Assembly: GCA_964538455.1 (NCBI GenBank)
Contig: CAZIDZ010000009.1
Span: forward strand, 1-64,000
DNA: 64,000 nucleotides
Source: JAZDLX01 sp964538455
GTDB taxonomy: Bacteria > Electryoneota > Electryoneia > Electryoneales > Electryoneaceae
Reading direction: 5' to 3'
Part shown: positions 24,728-33,079 of the stretch, piece by piece
Position numbering within the stretch: the stretch's first letter is position 1
Layout: every line of letters begins with the position of its first letter
Program-made: the position numbers and the translations under genes
Notes under the pieces: model-generated
Databases searched by the model: none
Told to the model about the DNA's origin: nothing
Seen by the model: the letters and a program-made list of their open reading frames with translations, nothing else

Positions 24728-27700
24728 TCACAAGTCGAACGCGAGCGACCAGAGATAGCGCGGTCGTGTCACCCGGTCCCATTGGTTCTGCCAGGCCATG
24801 TCGAACTTGAGCAGGGCGAACCCCAGTCCGATGCGCGCACCCCAGCCGAAGCCCATGGCGAGGCTGCCGAAAACCGGTTGTCCCTTGTCTCCGGGGACGA
24901 TGCCGCGGAAGTTATCGCCGTACCAGGCGGCTCCGAGATCAGTGAACAGCGCCCCGCGAACATTGTAGAAGAAGAACGGCAGCGGCCAGCCGAACAGAAG
25001 CTGGCGGATCAGGGGGAAGCGGAACTCCGCGTTCGCGAGCAGGTAACGGTCGCCCCATTTTTCATAGTACGGCGCTCCACGCAGCGGCATCGCGAATCCC
25101 GAGAAATAGATGTCATTGATCGCGGTGCGAAGGCTGTCGTCCCTGAAGCTCGGATTGATCCATCCGGGCGTTCCCCCGAGGAAGAACGTCTGGGGGTGTT
25201 CGCCGAAACTCGCGGCGCCGGCCAGGCGCAATCCGAAATCGTAGTCCCTACCGACGTGGAAATACTTCCTCGCGTCAAACGCGACCGTCTTGAAATCCAC
25301 GCCCCAGAGACTTCTCACCGAATCGGGATTGGCGTTGGTGAAACTCGGACTCCAGGTAAGGTCGATCCGGTACCTCGAGCCGGTCATCGGTGCGGTCCAG
25401 CCCCAGAGGCTGTTGTCCGAGACATACGACACTGTCGGGATGACAAAATGCCGTGTCTGGCGGGGGATATAATCATACTGCACAGGATCCCAGACAGCGC
25501 GATCGATGTTGATAAACGAGGTGGAGAGGTCGATGCGTTCGGTTTTCGAGAGGGGATAGAGAAACTGGCCCAGCGCACCGTAATTGGTGTCCCGGACGTA
25601 CCCGTAATCGAAGAAATAGACGGTATGGAAGATCCCCGCTCCCCAGTCGTAGCGGTTGGGCAAATTGAGGTAGTAGAGCGAGAAATTGCTGTTTTCGAAG
25701 TTGTAGTAAAGGTCGGTGCCGAGGTAGATGATGTGATTCCCGAGGATGTCGCTGAACATCATCTGCCCGTACCCCTGGAATCCGAAGAAGGTGCTGTACC
25801 CCGCGGTGGCGTACATCACGTCCGGTGTGAACTGGACGTTGTATTTTTTCGGAATGAACCGTCCCTCTTCATCGAAGATGCTGTCCGGTTCCACGGCGGC
25901 GAGGTCATGCTGCTCCGCTTCTTCCATGCCGCTGGAGTAAAAGATGTAGTTCTGGTAGGCTGTGCCTTCGGTGCGGCGCAGCCGCTGATTGGAGGTTACC
26001 GCTTTTGACCCTTTCCCGGCCTGAGTGCTGTCGCTCGCGGCGGTCTTCGAAGTGTCCGCCGAGGCCGGTTTGGGTTCCGCCGAAACGATCCGAACCCGGT
26101 TGGCGTTCGACGGGATCGAGGGTTCCGAGATGAGGCTGTCGGCCGCGTCCGCAGTGGTGTCGGGAACGGCGGCGACGGACGCGGAATCCATGGCCGCAGC
26201 AACCTGCTCAATGTCGCCCGCTGGCTCGGGCTGCGACATCGTGCCGAGCGATTCCGCGGACGCGAGCTGCACCTCCCCGGCCGGAGCTTCGGCTTCAGCC
26301 GAGCTCAGGGTGTCGGCCTCCTCCGAAGGGGGCTCCTCCTTGACCAATCCGCGGACTTTCTGCTGGAAATAGGTCAGTTCCGGCACCTTGCGCCGGTCGG
26401 GATCGAAGGGGTCCTTGTAGAGGTAGATATCGTAACCGCCGTGGTAGAAGCTCGCGAATGCCACGGTCCCGCGCTTGCTCCAGCTCGGTGTGAAGACACC
26501 GGTGAGCACATCGGTGACCGCCCAGGTATCGCCGGTGTTCACATCCATCATGTAGAGGTTGTACGCGCCGGAGCGGTCCGAGACAAAGCTGATCGTGTCC
26601 TGCCGTGAGGTCCACGTCGGCGTCCGATCTTCGTAACTGTCGTTCGTCAACCGGGAGATTTTGCCGGACTCCGGATTGAGCAGATAGATGTCGATCTGGT
26701 GGTAATCGTAGTTCCACATCTGGAAATCTTGCCCCACCGCGCCGGTGTGGTCGCCGCGATCCGAGACGAAGAGGATCGACCCGTTCGGACCCCAATCCGG
26801 ATCATAGTCGCTGAAGACATCGTCGGTGAGCTGCCGGACGTTCTCCGGTTTGCCGACGTCCACGACGTAGATGTCGCTGTGTCCATTCCGGTAGGCGGTA
26901 AAGGCGATCTGCTTTCCATCGGGCGACCAGGTGGGGCTGAACACGCCGTCATACTCGTACCGGTACTCGCCGGTGATCTCGCCCGAGTCCACATTCAGCG
27001 TGAACATCACATCCCGCCCGGAGAATTCAGCGACGAACACAATCTGGGTGCCGTCCGGCGACCAGTCGATCCACGGGCGCAACCAGAGCAGCTGCTCAAA
27101 CAGGTAAACACTCTGGCCGCTTTTCATCACCCGCCGGACGATTTCTCCGGTCACCGTGTTCACCAGGTAGATGCTCATGTAGTCGTCCTTGTCGGAGAGC
27201 ATCACGAGGCGGTCGCCCTCTGGGGAGAGCGAGGGCGAAGTGTTGATGTAATTGTAGCTTTTCAGGTGATCTGTGACCTTCACGGCGAAATCTTCCGGCG
27301 CCTCGAATTTTGCCGAGGCCGGCCAGATCTGGCGCTGGAGATAGCGGTGCCAGCGCTTGGAGAGCTCATCGAGGTTGACCCCGACGGCCTTCTTGATCGC
27401 GCGGTTGAAGTCGCGGCGATCGCGGATCAGGCGCTGCAGTTCGCCGATCTTCTTCTTTCCGTAGCGTTCCTGGAGATAATAGAGAACGGACTGTCCGCCC
27501 TTGTATTGGAAATAACCGTTGAGATTGTCGATATCCATGAGATAGTCGTTGACGATGGCGTCGCGTATGTAGAGGTCCGCCTCGTTGTTCCAGCCGTCCA
27601 GGGATTCATACTCGGCGATTCCCTCCATGTACCAGGTGGGAACGGGGAGGCGGCTGATGCCGGAGAGAATGCTCTGCACGCCCTGGCCGTAGAGCATCCT

Positions 27701-28186
27701 CAGCATCACCGCGTGGGTCAGTTCGTGATGGATCACGTGGCGGAACATCTCGTAGGATCCCTGGTAGGGGATTACGACACGGTCCTTGAGGAACTCGGTG
27801 AAGCCACCGGTCGATTCACTCTGCTCGCCGTACCCGACGTTGTTGCTCTGGAAAGTGTTCTGGCTGGGGTAGACGAGGATGGAGATGCGGCCTTCGAGGG
27901 TGTAATCCCAGTCGCTTTCGATCTTCTTCAGCGACTGCTCCGCCACCCAGCCGGCGAACTCGGCGATGTTGTACTCGTTTTTCGGGTAGTAGATGTTGAA
28001 ATGTTCGGTCTGGATGTAATACCAGTCGAACTTTTCATAATTCACCTTATTGTGTCCGAATTGCGCGGCGGCGGGAGTGGCGGCCGTCAACGCCAGCACG
28101 GCCGCGATCCAGACAGCGGCCAACAAGCGGACCCTGCTCCCCGCACCGAGGATGTTGCGCAATCCTTTGAAATTGCATTCAAGCAT
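24728..28186 (-). CDS. Exported gluzincin-like protease, PD40 propeller and outer-membrane barrel protein
   Basis: This protein of 1152 residues starts with a signal peptide (LLAAVWIAAVLALTAATPAAA). A metalloprotease-like domain follows with H154-E-L-T-H158 and the distal glutamate in YMEGIAEY (E188), the gluzincin zinc site. From about 310 to 600 come repeated PD40/TolB blades (for example PTWSPDGKQIAFTAYRNG). A Ser/Ala/Glu-rich linker spans about 620-750. The C-terminal 360 residues look like a BamA/D15-type barrel ending in LAFDL. It is probably an outer-membrane enzyme with a large periplasmic part. A second protein with the same order is at 37728-40685. ATG 28186 is preferred over GTG 28198. 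Confidence 0.8.
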   Translation of the reverse strand: MLECNFKGLRNILGAGSRVRLLAAVWIAAVLALTAATPAAAQFGHNKVNYEKFDWYYIQTEHFNIYYPKNEYNIAEFAGWVAEQSLKKIESDWDYTLEGRISILVYPSQNTFQSNNVGYGEQSESTGGFTEFLKDRVVIPYQGSYEMFRHVIHHELTHAVMLRMLYGQGVQSILSGISRLPVPTWYMEGIAEYESLDGWNNEADLYIRDAIVNDYLMDIDNLNGYFQYKGGQSVLYYLQERYGKKKIGELQRLIRDRRDFNRAIKKAVGVNLDELSKRWHRYLQRQIWPASAKFEAPEDFAVKVTDHLKSYNYINTSPSLSPEGDRLVMLSDKDDYMSIYLVNTVTGEIVRRVMKSGQSVYLFEQLLWLRPWIDWSPDGTQIVFVAEFSGRDVMFTLNVDSGEITGEYRYEYDGVFSPTWSPDGKQIAFTAYRNGHSDIYVVDVGKPENVRQLTDDVFSDYDPDWGPNGSILFVSDRGDHTGAVGQDFQMWNYDYHQIDIYLLNPESGKISRLTNDSYEDRTPTWTSRQDTISFVSDRSGAYNLYMMDVNTGDTWAVTDVLTGVFTPSWSKRGTVAFASFYHGGYDIYLYKDPFDPDRRKVPELTYFQQKVRGLVKEEPPSEEADTLSSAEAEAPAGEVQLASAESLGTMSQPEPAGDIEQVAAAMDSASVAAVPDTTADAADSLISEPSIPSNANRVRIVSAEPKPASADTSKTAASDSTQAGKGSKAVTSNQRLRRTEGTAYQNYIFYSSGMEEAEQHDLAAVEPDSIFDEEGRFIPKKYNVQFTPDVMYATAGYSTFFGFQGYGQMMFSDILGNHIIYLGTDLYYNFENSNFSLYYLNLPNRYDWGAGIFHTVYFFDYGYVRDTNYGALGQFLYPLSKTERIDLSTSFINIDRAVWDPVQYDYIPRQTRHFVIPTVSYVSDNSLWGWTAPMTGSRYRIDLTWSPSFTNANPDSVRSLWGVDFKTVAFDARKYFHVGRDYDFGLRLAGAASFGEHPQTFFLGGTPGWINPSFRDDSLRTAINDIYFSGFAMPLRGAPYYEKWGDRYLLANAEFRFPLIRQLLFGWPLPFFFYNVRGALFTDLGAAWYGDNFRGIVPGDKGQPVFGSLAMGFGWGARIGLGFALLKFDMAWQNQWDRVTRPRYLWSLAFDL

Positions 28187-28311
28187 GAAAATCCTCACTT
28201 CGGCTCCGACGAGAAAAAAACTGCCCTTCCCTTAGTAAGGTACACACGCGAAAGAATTTTTCGATCCCATCGGCTCACCGGAAACGGAGAGCCGAGCCTG
28301 CGAAGCAAGAG

Positions 28312-28776
28312 TTAGCGTATCGTGCCTTTCAGGCCCATCACCCGCCGCAAAATCCCCGCCTGTCCCAAATGGTACGCCTCGTGAAAATTGTAAAACATGA
28401 CAGCCTGCCCGAGTGTTCCGTGCTCGCCGCCATCACCGCTCATATCGGCGGAGTCCAGGGCCGCTCCCAGGAGATCCTGGACGCGATCCCACTGGACGAT
28501 GAGGTCCTCGAGCGTCATCAGCTCTTCGTCGCGATACCCGCCGTCCCGCGCTCGGCGGTAGGGCTCCAGCGACGCCGCGAGCTCGTCCGCTTCAGCGCCG
28601 AGTAAGTTCAACATGTTCAGACGGCTGCGGAGCATGTGACCGACAAGCCAATTGACGCTGTTGCCCCCGCCGCTCTGGCGGATTCGCGACTTCTGCTCGG
28701 TGACCTCGGTGAGGTTCCGCTTCAAAATCCTGGTGTTCCGCTCGAATTCAGCCGCCATTTCGGAACCGGTGATCAT
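28312..28776 (-). CDS. DinB/YfiT-like four-helix protein
   Basis: The 154-residue protein has the DinB-like four-helix bundle, with possible metal ligands His in NSVNWLVGHMLRSR and two His in FHEAYHLGQAGILRR. Members are thiol-dependent transferases or metal enzymes, often induced by stress, and the substrate is unknown. The start overlaps the stop of the MarR gene by 4 bases, so the two form an operon and the DinB-like protein is probably under MarR control. Confidence 0.85.
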   Translation of the reverse strand: MITGSEMAAEFERNTRILKRNLTEVTEQKSRIRQSGGGNSVNWLVGHMLRSRLNMLNLLGAEADELAASLEPYRRARDGGYRDEELMTLEDLIVQWDRVQDLLGAALDSADMSGDGGEHGTLGQAVMFYNFHEAYHLGQAGILRRVMGLKGTIR

Positions 28777-29207
28777 CCTTCCTCCTTGCCCGCGGAGCGG
28801 GCGACCTCGCGCATCGCGGCGATCACCGCGAGAAATCCCTCCACTTCCTCCTCGCTCGTCCGCATCCTGATCTCCTCCTCGAAAATCTCCAGTCGCCGGT
28901 GAATCTGCTCCGCGATCAACGTCCCCTCGGGAGTCAATTCAAGCACGTACGAGCGGTGGTCGTCAGCGTTCTTCCGACGTGCCACTATGTTCTTATTTTC
29001 TATTCTTTTAAGTATGTTTGTCAGGGTCGAAGGCTTCACCCCGAAGGCGTCGATCAGCTGCCCCACCGGACAGGGGCCGTAGACGGTGAGGTAGGAGACG
29101 AGATGCGCCTCCGTGCCCGACAGTCCCAGCGGCAGCCCCTCCTGTTCGAGATGGCGGCCGATTTGACGCCAGGTGCGGTGGATCGATGCGAAAAAAGGGT
29201 GAGGCAT
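28773..29207 (-). CDS. MarR family transcriptional regulator
   Basis: The 144-residue protein is a winged-helix dimer of the MarR type. The recognition-helix region is FGVKPSTLTNILKRIENK, followed by the wing with ARRKNADDHRSYVLELTPEG. MarR proteins repress their own operon and release DNA on binding a small ligand or on oxidation. The gene is first in a two-gene operon with the DinB-like gene. A perfect 14-base palindrome lies about 33 bases upstream of its ATG and is a good candidate operator. Confidence 0.9.
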   Translation of the reverse strand: MPHPFFASIHRTWRQIGRHLEQEGLPLGLSGTEAHLVSYLTVYGPCPVGQLIDAFGVKPSTLTNILKRIENKNIVARRKNADDHRSYVLELTPEGTLIAEQIHRRLEIFEEEIRMRTSEEEVEGFLAVIAAMREVARSAGKEEG

Positions 29208-29239
29208 TGGACACTCCGCGAGGGCAGTCCGGTTTCTTT

Positions 29240-29253
29240 ATACGATATCGTAT
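29240..29253. promoter_or_regulatory. Candidate MarR operator
   Basis: ATACGATATCGTAT is a perfect palindrome lying 33 bases upstream of the marR-like ATG, in an AT-rich promoter-like stretch. Its position fits an autoregulatory site. That the MarR protein binds it is inference. Confidence 0.6.
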
Positions 29254-29302
29254 TATACGTTCCTAACATTGCGCTCGCAAGGGAGAGTTTGGCGCTGAAT
29301 GC

Positions 29303-29438
29303 AACCCGGGAAATGGACCTTCGGCCCACATCCCGGGCCACACGCCACACTTTCATTGCCCGGCTCGACCGGGCAATCCAAATGCACAAGCGATAATCAC
29401 TTTTCATCTGGATCCCCCGGTTAAACCGGGGGATGACA
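29303..29438. repeat. Palindromic repeat cluster
   Basis: A palindrome at 29303-29340 (ACCCGGGAAATGGACC to CCCGGGCCA) is the inverse of the one at 10432-10464. It is followed by a two-hairpin unit at 29352-29438, with ATTGCCCGG hairpin, spacer, then CCCCCGG hairpin ending GATGACA. The cluster separates the marR-like operon from the glycosyltransferase genes. Confidence 0.8.
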
Positions 29439-29539
29439 CAAAGAGACACGGTTAACCGGAATCAACGCCGGGTTTTTCGTTCGCAGGGCCGTTAACACCG
29501 TTGCACGGGCTTATCGACAATGTTGTTTCGGGCCAGAAT

Positions 29540-31222
29540 TCAGGGGTTGCCGGCGGTGAGCAGATCAAGCATGCGGCGGACGCGATGGCGCACTGTGTGG
29601 CGCTGGAGAACGATCTCGCGCATCACCCCCGCAAGCTCACGGCGGGCGTCCGCATCCGCCATCAGGGATTCCGCGAGCGCGACAAGCTGCTCCATCGTGT
29701 CGAAAATCAGCGGCGCGACTGCCTGCCCGAAGAGCTCCTCTAGTCCCTCGAGACGGTCGCTGAGCACACACCCGCCCGCCGCCGGAATATCGAACAGGCG
29801 CTGGTTCGGCCACGCCCTCATCTGCAGGTTGGTGAGGCTGATGTGGACGGCGTCGGACGCGTAGATCACGGGCAGATCGCGGTCATAGTCCGCGATGCCA
29901 CGCAGTTCTACCTCTGCAGGCAGCCTCCCCTCCCACCCGGCTCCGTAGACGATTGGGCGCAGCGGTGCGAGCGCGCTCAGGGCCGACTCCCGGTACCTCC
30001 GGTTGGCCCCCTGAACGACCCAGGCGGCCAGCCTGCGCTCCGCTTCCGGTTCGAAATGCCCACCCAGGCCAAGCGAGGCGAGCGCCTCCCTCATCCGCTC
30101 CGCGGTTGGCGGACGGCGGCTGCGCAGGACCTCCCCGGCGAGCAATTCCGCAATCGAAGCGGCCTTCGGGTCCTCGTCCAGCCGGGCGAAGAACCCCAAC
30201 GCCGACGCGAAACGCGGGCTGCCGACGAAGACGACCCGCCCTTTCAACCCGGGATCGCCGTCTCCGGGGCAAAAGACCTCCGGGTCGGTCGCGAGAGGGA
30301 GCGGTTCCGCGCGGGAAAATCCGAGTTGATGCCAACCGTCGATGCCGTTTTGGTCCCAGCAGAAGGCGGTGCGCTCGCGTCCGGCGCCCATCGCCTCGGC
30401 CGGACCGATGAGGAAGCGGGGATCATCCAGCAGCCAGGTCCCCCAGCCGACGCCGAGCCGTTCACACAGCTCCGGCAGGATGCCCCCGGCGTCCGATCCC
30501 AGCAGATTGGTCGAGAGGACGACATCCGGGGAGTGGCGGTCGATCAGCGACACCGCCTGCTCAACGGCCAGCGGCCGACCGGCCACAGGCTCGGAAAGCT
30601 CGACAGCCACCCCCTCCTGCTCGAGGGCGCGGCGCATCTCCTTCTCCATCAGGCCGCCGCTCCCCAGGATCAGGGCGCGTTTGACGGACGCTTTTTTCGG
30701 CTTGGGTGCGGGACGTGAGCGCGTCGCGAGGCGCACGGCGAGGCCGCCAAACAGCGCGGGGAAAACCGCTTTCTCCCTGGGGTGCTCCACGATTGCGGCG
30801 TCCGGGTGAACGGAGAGCCACGCTTCGATTTCATCGGTCCAGAGCTTCTCGGGATCGCCGCCGGACACGAGGCGAAGAGCGATGCCCTCCGGCGCTCCGC
30901 CCGTTTTTTCAATCCGCTCCACCGTCTTCCGGGCGAGGGCGCGCGAGCCGGTGACAAGCAGCGCCGCGGGAATGTTGCGCGCGATCAGTTCTTCGGCGAA
31001 GTAGCCGCTGCCGCAGCCGAGCACGAGAACGCTGGATGCGCCGGGGGCCTCACGGTCCAGCGTGCGTTTCGCCTCGCCGCGCGGTTCCCAGGGGCTGTCC
31101 ACGGTTTTCCAGCCGTCGGGGGTGTTCAGCGAAAAGGCAGTCTTCAACCCGCCGCGCGCGAGCTCCTCGCGAACCTCCTCGCCGTAATCGGGAGGCAGCA
31201 AATCGCTCCACTGGACGCCCAT
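29540..31222 (-). CDS. CgeB-like glycosyltransferase (DUF3880 type)
   Basis: The 560-residue protein resembles CgeB/DUF3880 glycosyltransferases. The middle has the nucleotide-binding-like start RALILGSGGLMEKEMRRALE. Then come LLDDPRFLIGP and FCWDQNGIDGWHQLGF, which are typical of the family, and the C-terminal GT-B lobe has LPVIYASDAVHISLTNLQMR and FDIPAAGGCVLSDRLEGLEE. An N-terminal part of about 170 residues with VLVLGCGSGYFAEEL is less clear and may be a helper domain. The ATG overlaps the stop of the upstream glycosyltransferase gene (TGATG), so the two are coupled and probably act on the same glycan or glycoprotein. Confidence 0.75.
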   Translation of the reverse strand: MGVQWSDLLPPDYGEEVREELARGGLKTAFSLNTPDGWKTVDSPWEPRGEAKRTLDREAPGASSVLVLGCGSGYFAEELIARNIPAALLVTGSRALARKTVERIEKTGGAPEGIALRLVSGGDPEKLWTDEIEAWLSVHPDAAIVEHPREKAVFPALFGGLAVRLATRSRPAPKPKKASVKRALILGSGGLMEKEMRRALEQEGVAVELSEPVAGRPLAVEQAVSLIDRHSPDVVLSTNLLGSDAGGILPELCERLGVGWGTWLLDDPRFLIGPAEAMGAGRERTAFCWDQNGIDGWHQLGFSRAEPLPLATDPEVFCPGDGDPGLKGRVVFVGSPRFASALGFFARLDEDPKAASIAELLAGEVLRSRRPPTAERMREALASLGLGGHFEPEAERRLAAWVVQGANRRYRESALSALAPLRPIVYGAGWEGRLPAEVELRGIADYDRDLPVIYASDAVHISLTNLQMRAWPNQRLFDIPAAGGCVLSDRLEGLEELFGQAVAPLIFDTMEQLVALAESLMADADARRELAGVMREIVLQRHTVRHRVRRMLDLLTAGNP

Positions 31223-32022
31223 CAGCGAAGCTCCGGCAGCGGTTCAAAGGGCACCTGCAATGGAAGCTCGCTGGGGTAGCGCTCGAGGAAACCGGAGAGG
31301 TCTCGCCGCCAGCGAGGGTCCTCGACGTTCGCCCCGCCGCTGCGATGGACGAGCAGGAGCGGGACGGTCCAGTTTTTCAGCCCCGCCTGGTGCGCGTTGA
31401 GACAGAGCTCGAGGTCGTAGAAATGAAAGCGATCCGGCGTCGGAGACGGCGGGGGCATCTTTTTGAAGACCGCACCCTTCGCCATCAGCAAGACCCCGTC
31501 GAGCACCGCGACCCGGCCCCAGGGACCGTACGCGTTGACGTTTGGAGCTCCGCCCTCCGCGTGGTGGAAGATCGCGCCGGAAAGCTGCTTCCCATTCCAC
31601 CAGGAGCAGGATTCGTCAACGTCGCATGCCCCCGCGACGCCGATCAATCCGGTGTCCTCACGCTCAAGAAGCTGCTCCGCCGCAGAAACCCAACCTCGCG
31701 GCGACTGGAACGCCGGGGTCATCCACGACGCGGAACCGGGAAGTTCGGGAACGACGGCGGGCGCGTCAGCGTTTGTGTACAGCGGTTGGACGTCCTGGTG
31801 CGCGAACAGCAGCCAAGCGCTTTCGTCGTCGATGAGGCGTGCGGCGTTGTGGTAGGCGGCGTAGAGGGAACGCACTTCGCCGAGGCGGAAGGTCTCCACC
31901 GTCTCCACCTCCAGGTGCCAGGCGAGAGCGGCCTCCAGCGCATCAAGAGCCTGTGCGTCCGTCCCGGTCGTCACGATCACCACCCGCCGCTGCACTCCAT
32001 CGCCCTCCGTAACGTTGGGCAT
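31222..32022 (-). CDS. Glycosyltransferase family 2-like protein (StrF-like)
   Basis: This 266-residue protein resembles the small GT-A-like domain found with CgeB-type enzymes (Glyco_tranf_2_5). LLFAHQDVQPLY resembles the DxD-region strand. GLIGVAGACDVDESCSWWNG, VAVLDGVLLMAKGAVF and FHFYDLELCLNAHQAGL match the usual motif order. It probably attaches a sugar with the downstream CgeB-like enzyme. The start lacks a clear Shine-Dalgarno site, so a slightly shorter protein is possible. The acceptor is unknown. Confidence 0.7.
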   Translation of the reverse strand: MPNVTEGDGVQRRVVIVTTGTDAQALDALEAALAWHLEVETVETFRLGEVRSLYAAYHNAARLIDDESAWLLFAHQDVQPLYTNADAPAVVPELPGSASWMTPAFQSPRGWVSAAEQLLEREDTGLIGVAGACDVDESCSWWNGKQLSGAIFHHAEGGAPNVNAYGPWGRVAVLDGVLLMAKGAVFKKMPPPSPTPDRFHFYDLELCLNAHQAGLKNWTVPLLLVHRSGGANVEDPRWRRDLSGFLERYPSELPLQVPFEPLPELR

Positions 32023-32281
32023 AAGGTAAGCGGCTCAGTGGGCTCGCGCACCTCGTGATGCCGTTGCAGACGATAACAGCGTGCAGCCCGGGACCATCGC
32101 GTCCCGGGGATGGACATCGTATTCACCCGGCATACGGTGATGCCGGGCTACACTCAATGGATTGCCCGGTCAAGCCGGGCAATGACAACGCGGGGAGCGA
32201 GATGAAGCTTCGGGCAAACGTGACAGTTGACCTTGAAACACTGCCCGCAAAAGCAACCGTCGATGCAGGCCTTCAACTAAA
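32023..32281. other. Gene-free stretch with hairpin repeats
   Basis: No gene is supported. The stretch contains CCCGGGACCATCGCGTCCCGGGG near 32092, a CCCGGCATACGGTGATGCCGGG hairpin near 32127, and GGATTGCCCGG...CCGGGCAATGACA at 32159-32188, an inverted half of the two-hairpin repeat. A long plus-strand frame across this region and the next gene is judged antisense noise. Confidence 0.6.
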
Positions 32282-32306
32282 AAAGCCGGACAAAATGTCC
32301 GGCTTT
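32282..32306 (-). terminator. Intrinsic terminator of the NifX-like gene
   Basis: AAAGCCGGACA and TGTCCGGCTTT form a perfect 11-base stem with a 3-base loop. On the minus strand the stem runs into a six-T tract. It lies 21 bases after the stop of the NifX-like gene. Confidence 0.9.
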
Positions 32307-32327
32307 GATTCGCGGGAGTGGATCGGC

Positions 32328-32735
32328 TCAGGGACGAGCGGCCGTTTTATTGCAGACGTTCCCCTCCTCCTGATCTGGGATCAATCCAGATACCATTGCG
32401 TTCGCGACACGATGGAGATCCAGATCCCGCGTGAAAAACACATCGATGCCCCCGTTGCGGAACTCCGCCTGCAAGCGGGGCCCCATGCCAAGAGCGACTA
32501 CAGCCTGGCAGTCCGCGAGCGCGCCAAGCATATCCTCGTGATCGTGATGATGCGTCCCAGAGTGTTCATGCTCCTGCCCGGCCAGACGGCGCTGATGATT
32601 GCCCCAACGCGGGTTCGGACGGCATTCGACTTCGATCGCCCGATCGTCCTGCAGATCGAAGATGACGAATTCGCGGGCGCGTCCGGTGTGGCTCGCGAGG
32701 TGCTGACGGTCATCGCTTGGCAGGGCAATACGCAT
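32328..32735 (-). CDS. NifX/orange-protein-like (dinitrogenase Fe-Mo cofactor domain) protein
   Basis: The 135-residue protein matches the NifB/NifX/NafY-type cofactor-binding domain: start MRIALPSDDRQHLASHTGRA, core FVIFDLQDDRAIEVECRPNP, and end ALADCQAVVALGMGPRLQAEF. A His-rich stretch (EHEHSGTHHHDHEDM, about 55-69) may bind metal. No nitrogenase gene is present. Relatives outside nitrogen fixation include the Mo-Cu orange proteins of Desulfovibrio. The gene stands alone, ends in a strong terminator, has a sigma-54 promoter upstream, and is divergent from a sigma-54 activator gene, which probably controls it. Confidence 0.8.
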   Translation of the reverse strand: MRIALPSDDRQHLASHTGRAREFVIFDLQDDRAIEVECRPNPRWGNHQRRLAGQEHEHSGTHHHDHEDMLGALADCQAVVALGMGPRLQAEFRNGGIDVFFTRDLDLHRVANAMVSGLIPDQEEGNVCNKTAARP

Positions 32736-32914
32736 CGTTCCGCTCGCATAAAAATGTCCCGGAGGGCAGGGCGCGAAACTTTCGCGACAGGGGATTGGAA
32801 GGAATCCTGCATCCTCCGGGACTCGGCACGTGAATCGGAAGACTCCAGCGCCTCACGCCATCCGAGCCCCCCCGAGCGACGACGGGGCACTGAATTCGTT
32901 CCGGTATTCATTGG

Positions 32915-32929
32915 GCAAGCGGCGTGCCA
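32915..32929 (-). promoter_or_regulatory. Sigma-54 promoter (-24/-12) for the NifX-like gene
   Basis: On the minus strand the bases read TGGCAC GCCGC TTGC, an exact match to the sigma-54 core TGGCAC-N5-TTGC. Transcription would start near 32903 and run towards the NifX-like gene, leaving a leader of about 168 bases. The divergent gene encodes a sigma-54 activator, which strengthens the call. Confidence 0.75.
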
Positions 32930-33003
32930 CGGTTCGGCCCGTTCCAACCTGTTGATAATCAGAGGGATTGCGCATATACCGTGGGCGTAGGCGGTGCAAT
33001 TAT

Positions 33004-33021
33004 GAAACTGTTTCAGAAACA
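33004..33021. promoter_or_regulatory. Candidate enhancer site for the sigma-54 activator
   Basis: Two overlapping perfect palindromes, GAAAC-T-GTTTC (33004-33014) and TGTTTC-A-GAAACA (33009-33021), lie about 75-90 bases upstream of the -24 element. That is the usual place for an upstream activating sequence. Another half-site GAAACA follows near 33034. The site is also about 60 bases upstream of the activator's own ATG, so it could serve autoregulation. Binding is inference. Confidence 0.55.
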
Positions 33022-33079
33022 CAGTTGCACTCCCGAAACAAATTCCCTAGATTCTCGGCGCAACTGCCTGGAGAGAGCC

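Noticed and set aside
26699..28315. Plus-strand frame opposite the protease/propeller/barrel gene
   Set aside because: It is rich in Val, His and Arg with no recognisable domain. The minus-strand protein has a signal peptide, HELTH site and propeller repeats.
32328..32735. Nitrogen-fixation locus suggested by the NifX-type domain
   Set aside because: No nif structural or assembly gene is present. The domain also occurs in non-fixing bacteria as orange-protein-like proteins.
32055..32990. Plus-strand frame of 311 codons across the NifX-like gene and its promoter
   Set aside because: It runs through repeats, a terminator and the sigma-54 promoter and shows no family features. The minus strand has a clear NifX-type protein with its own promoter and terminator.
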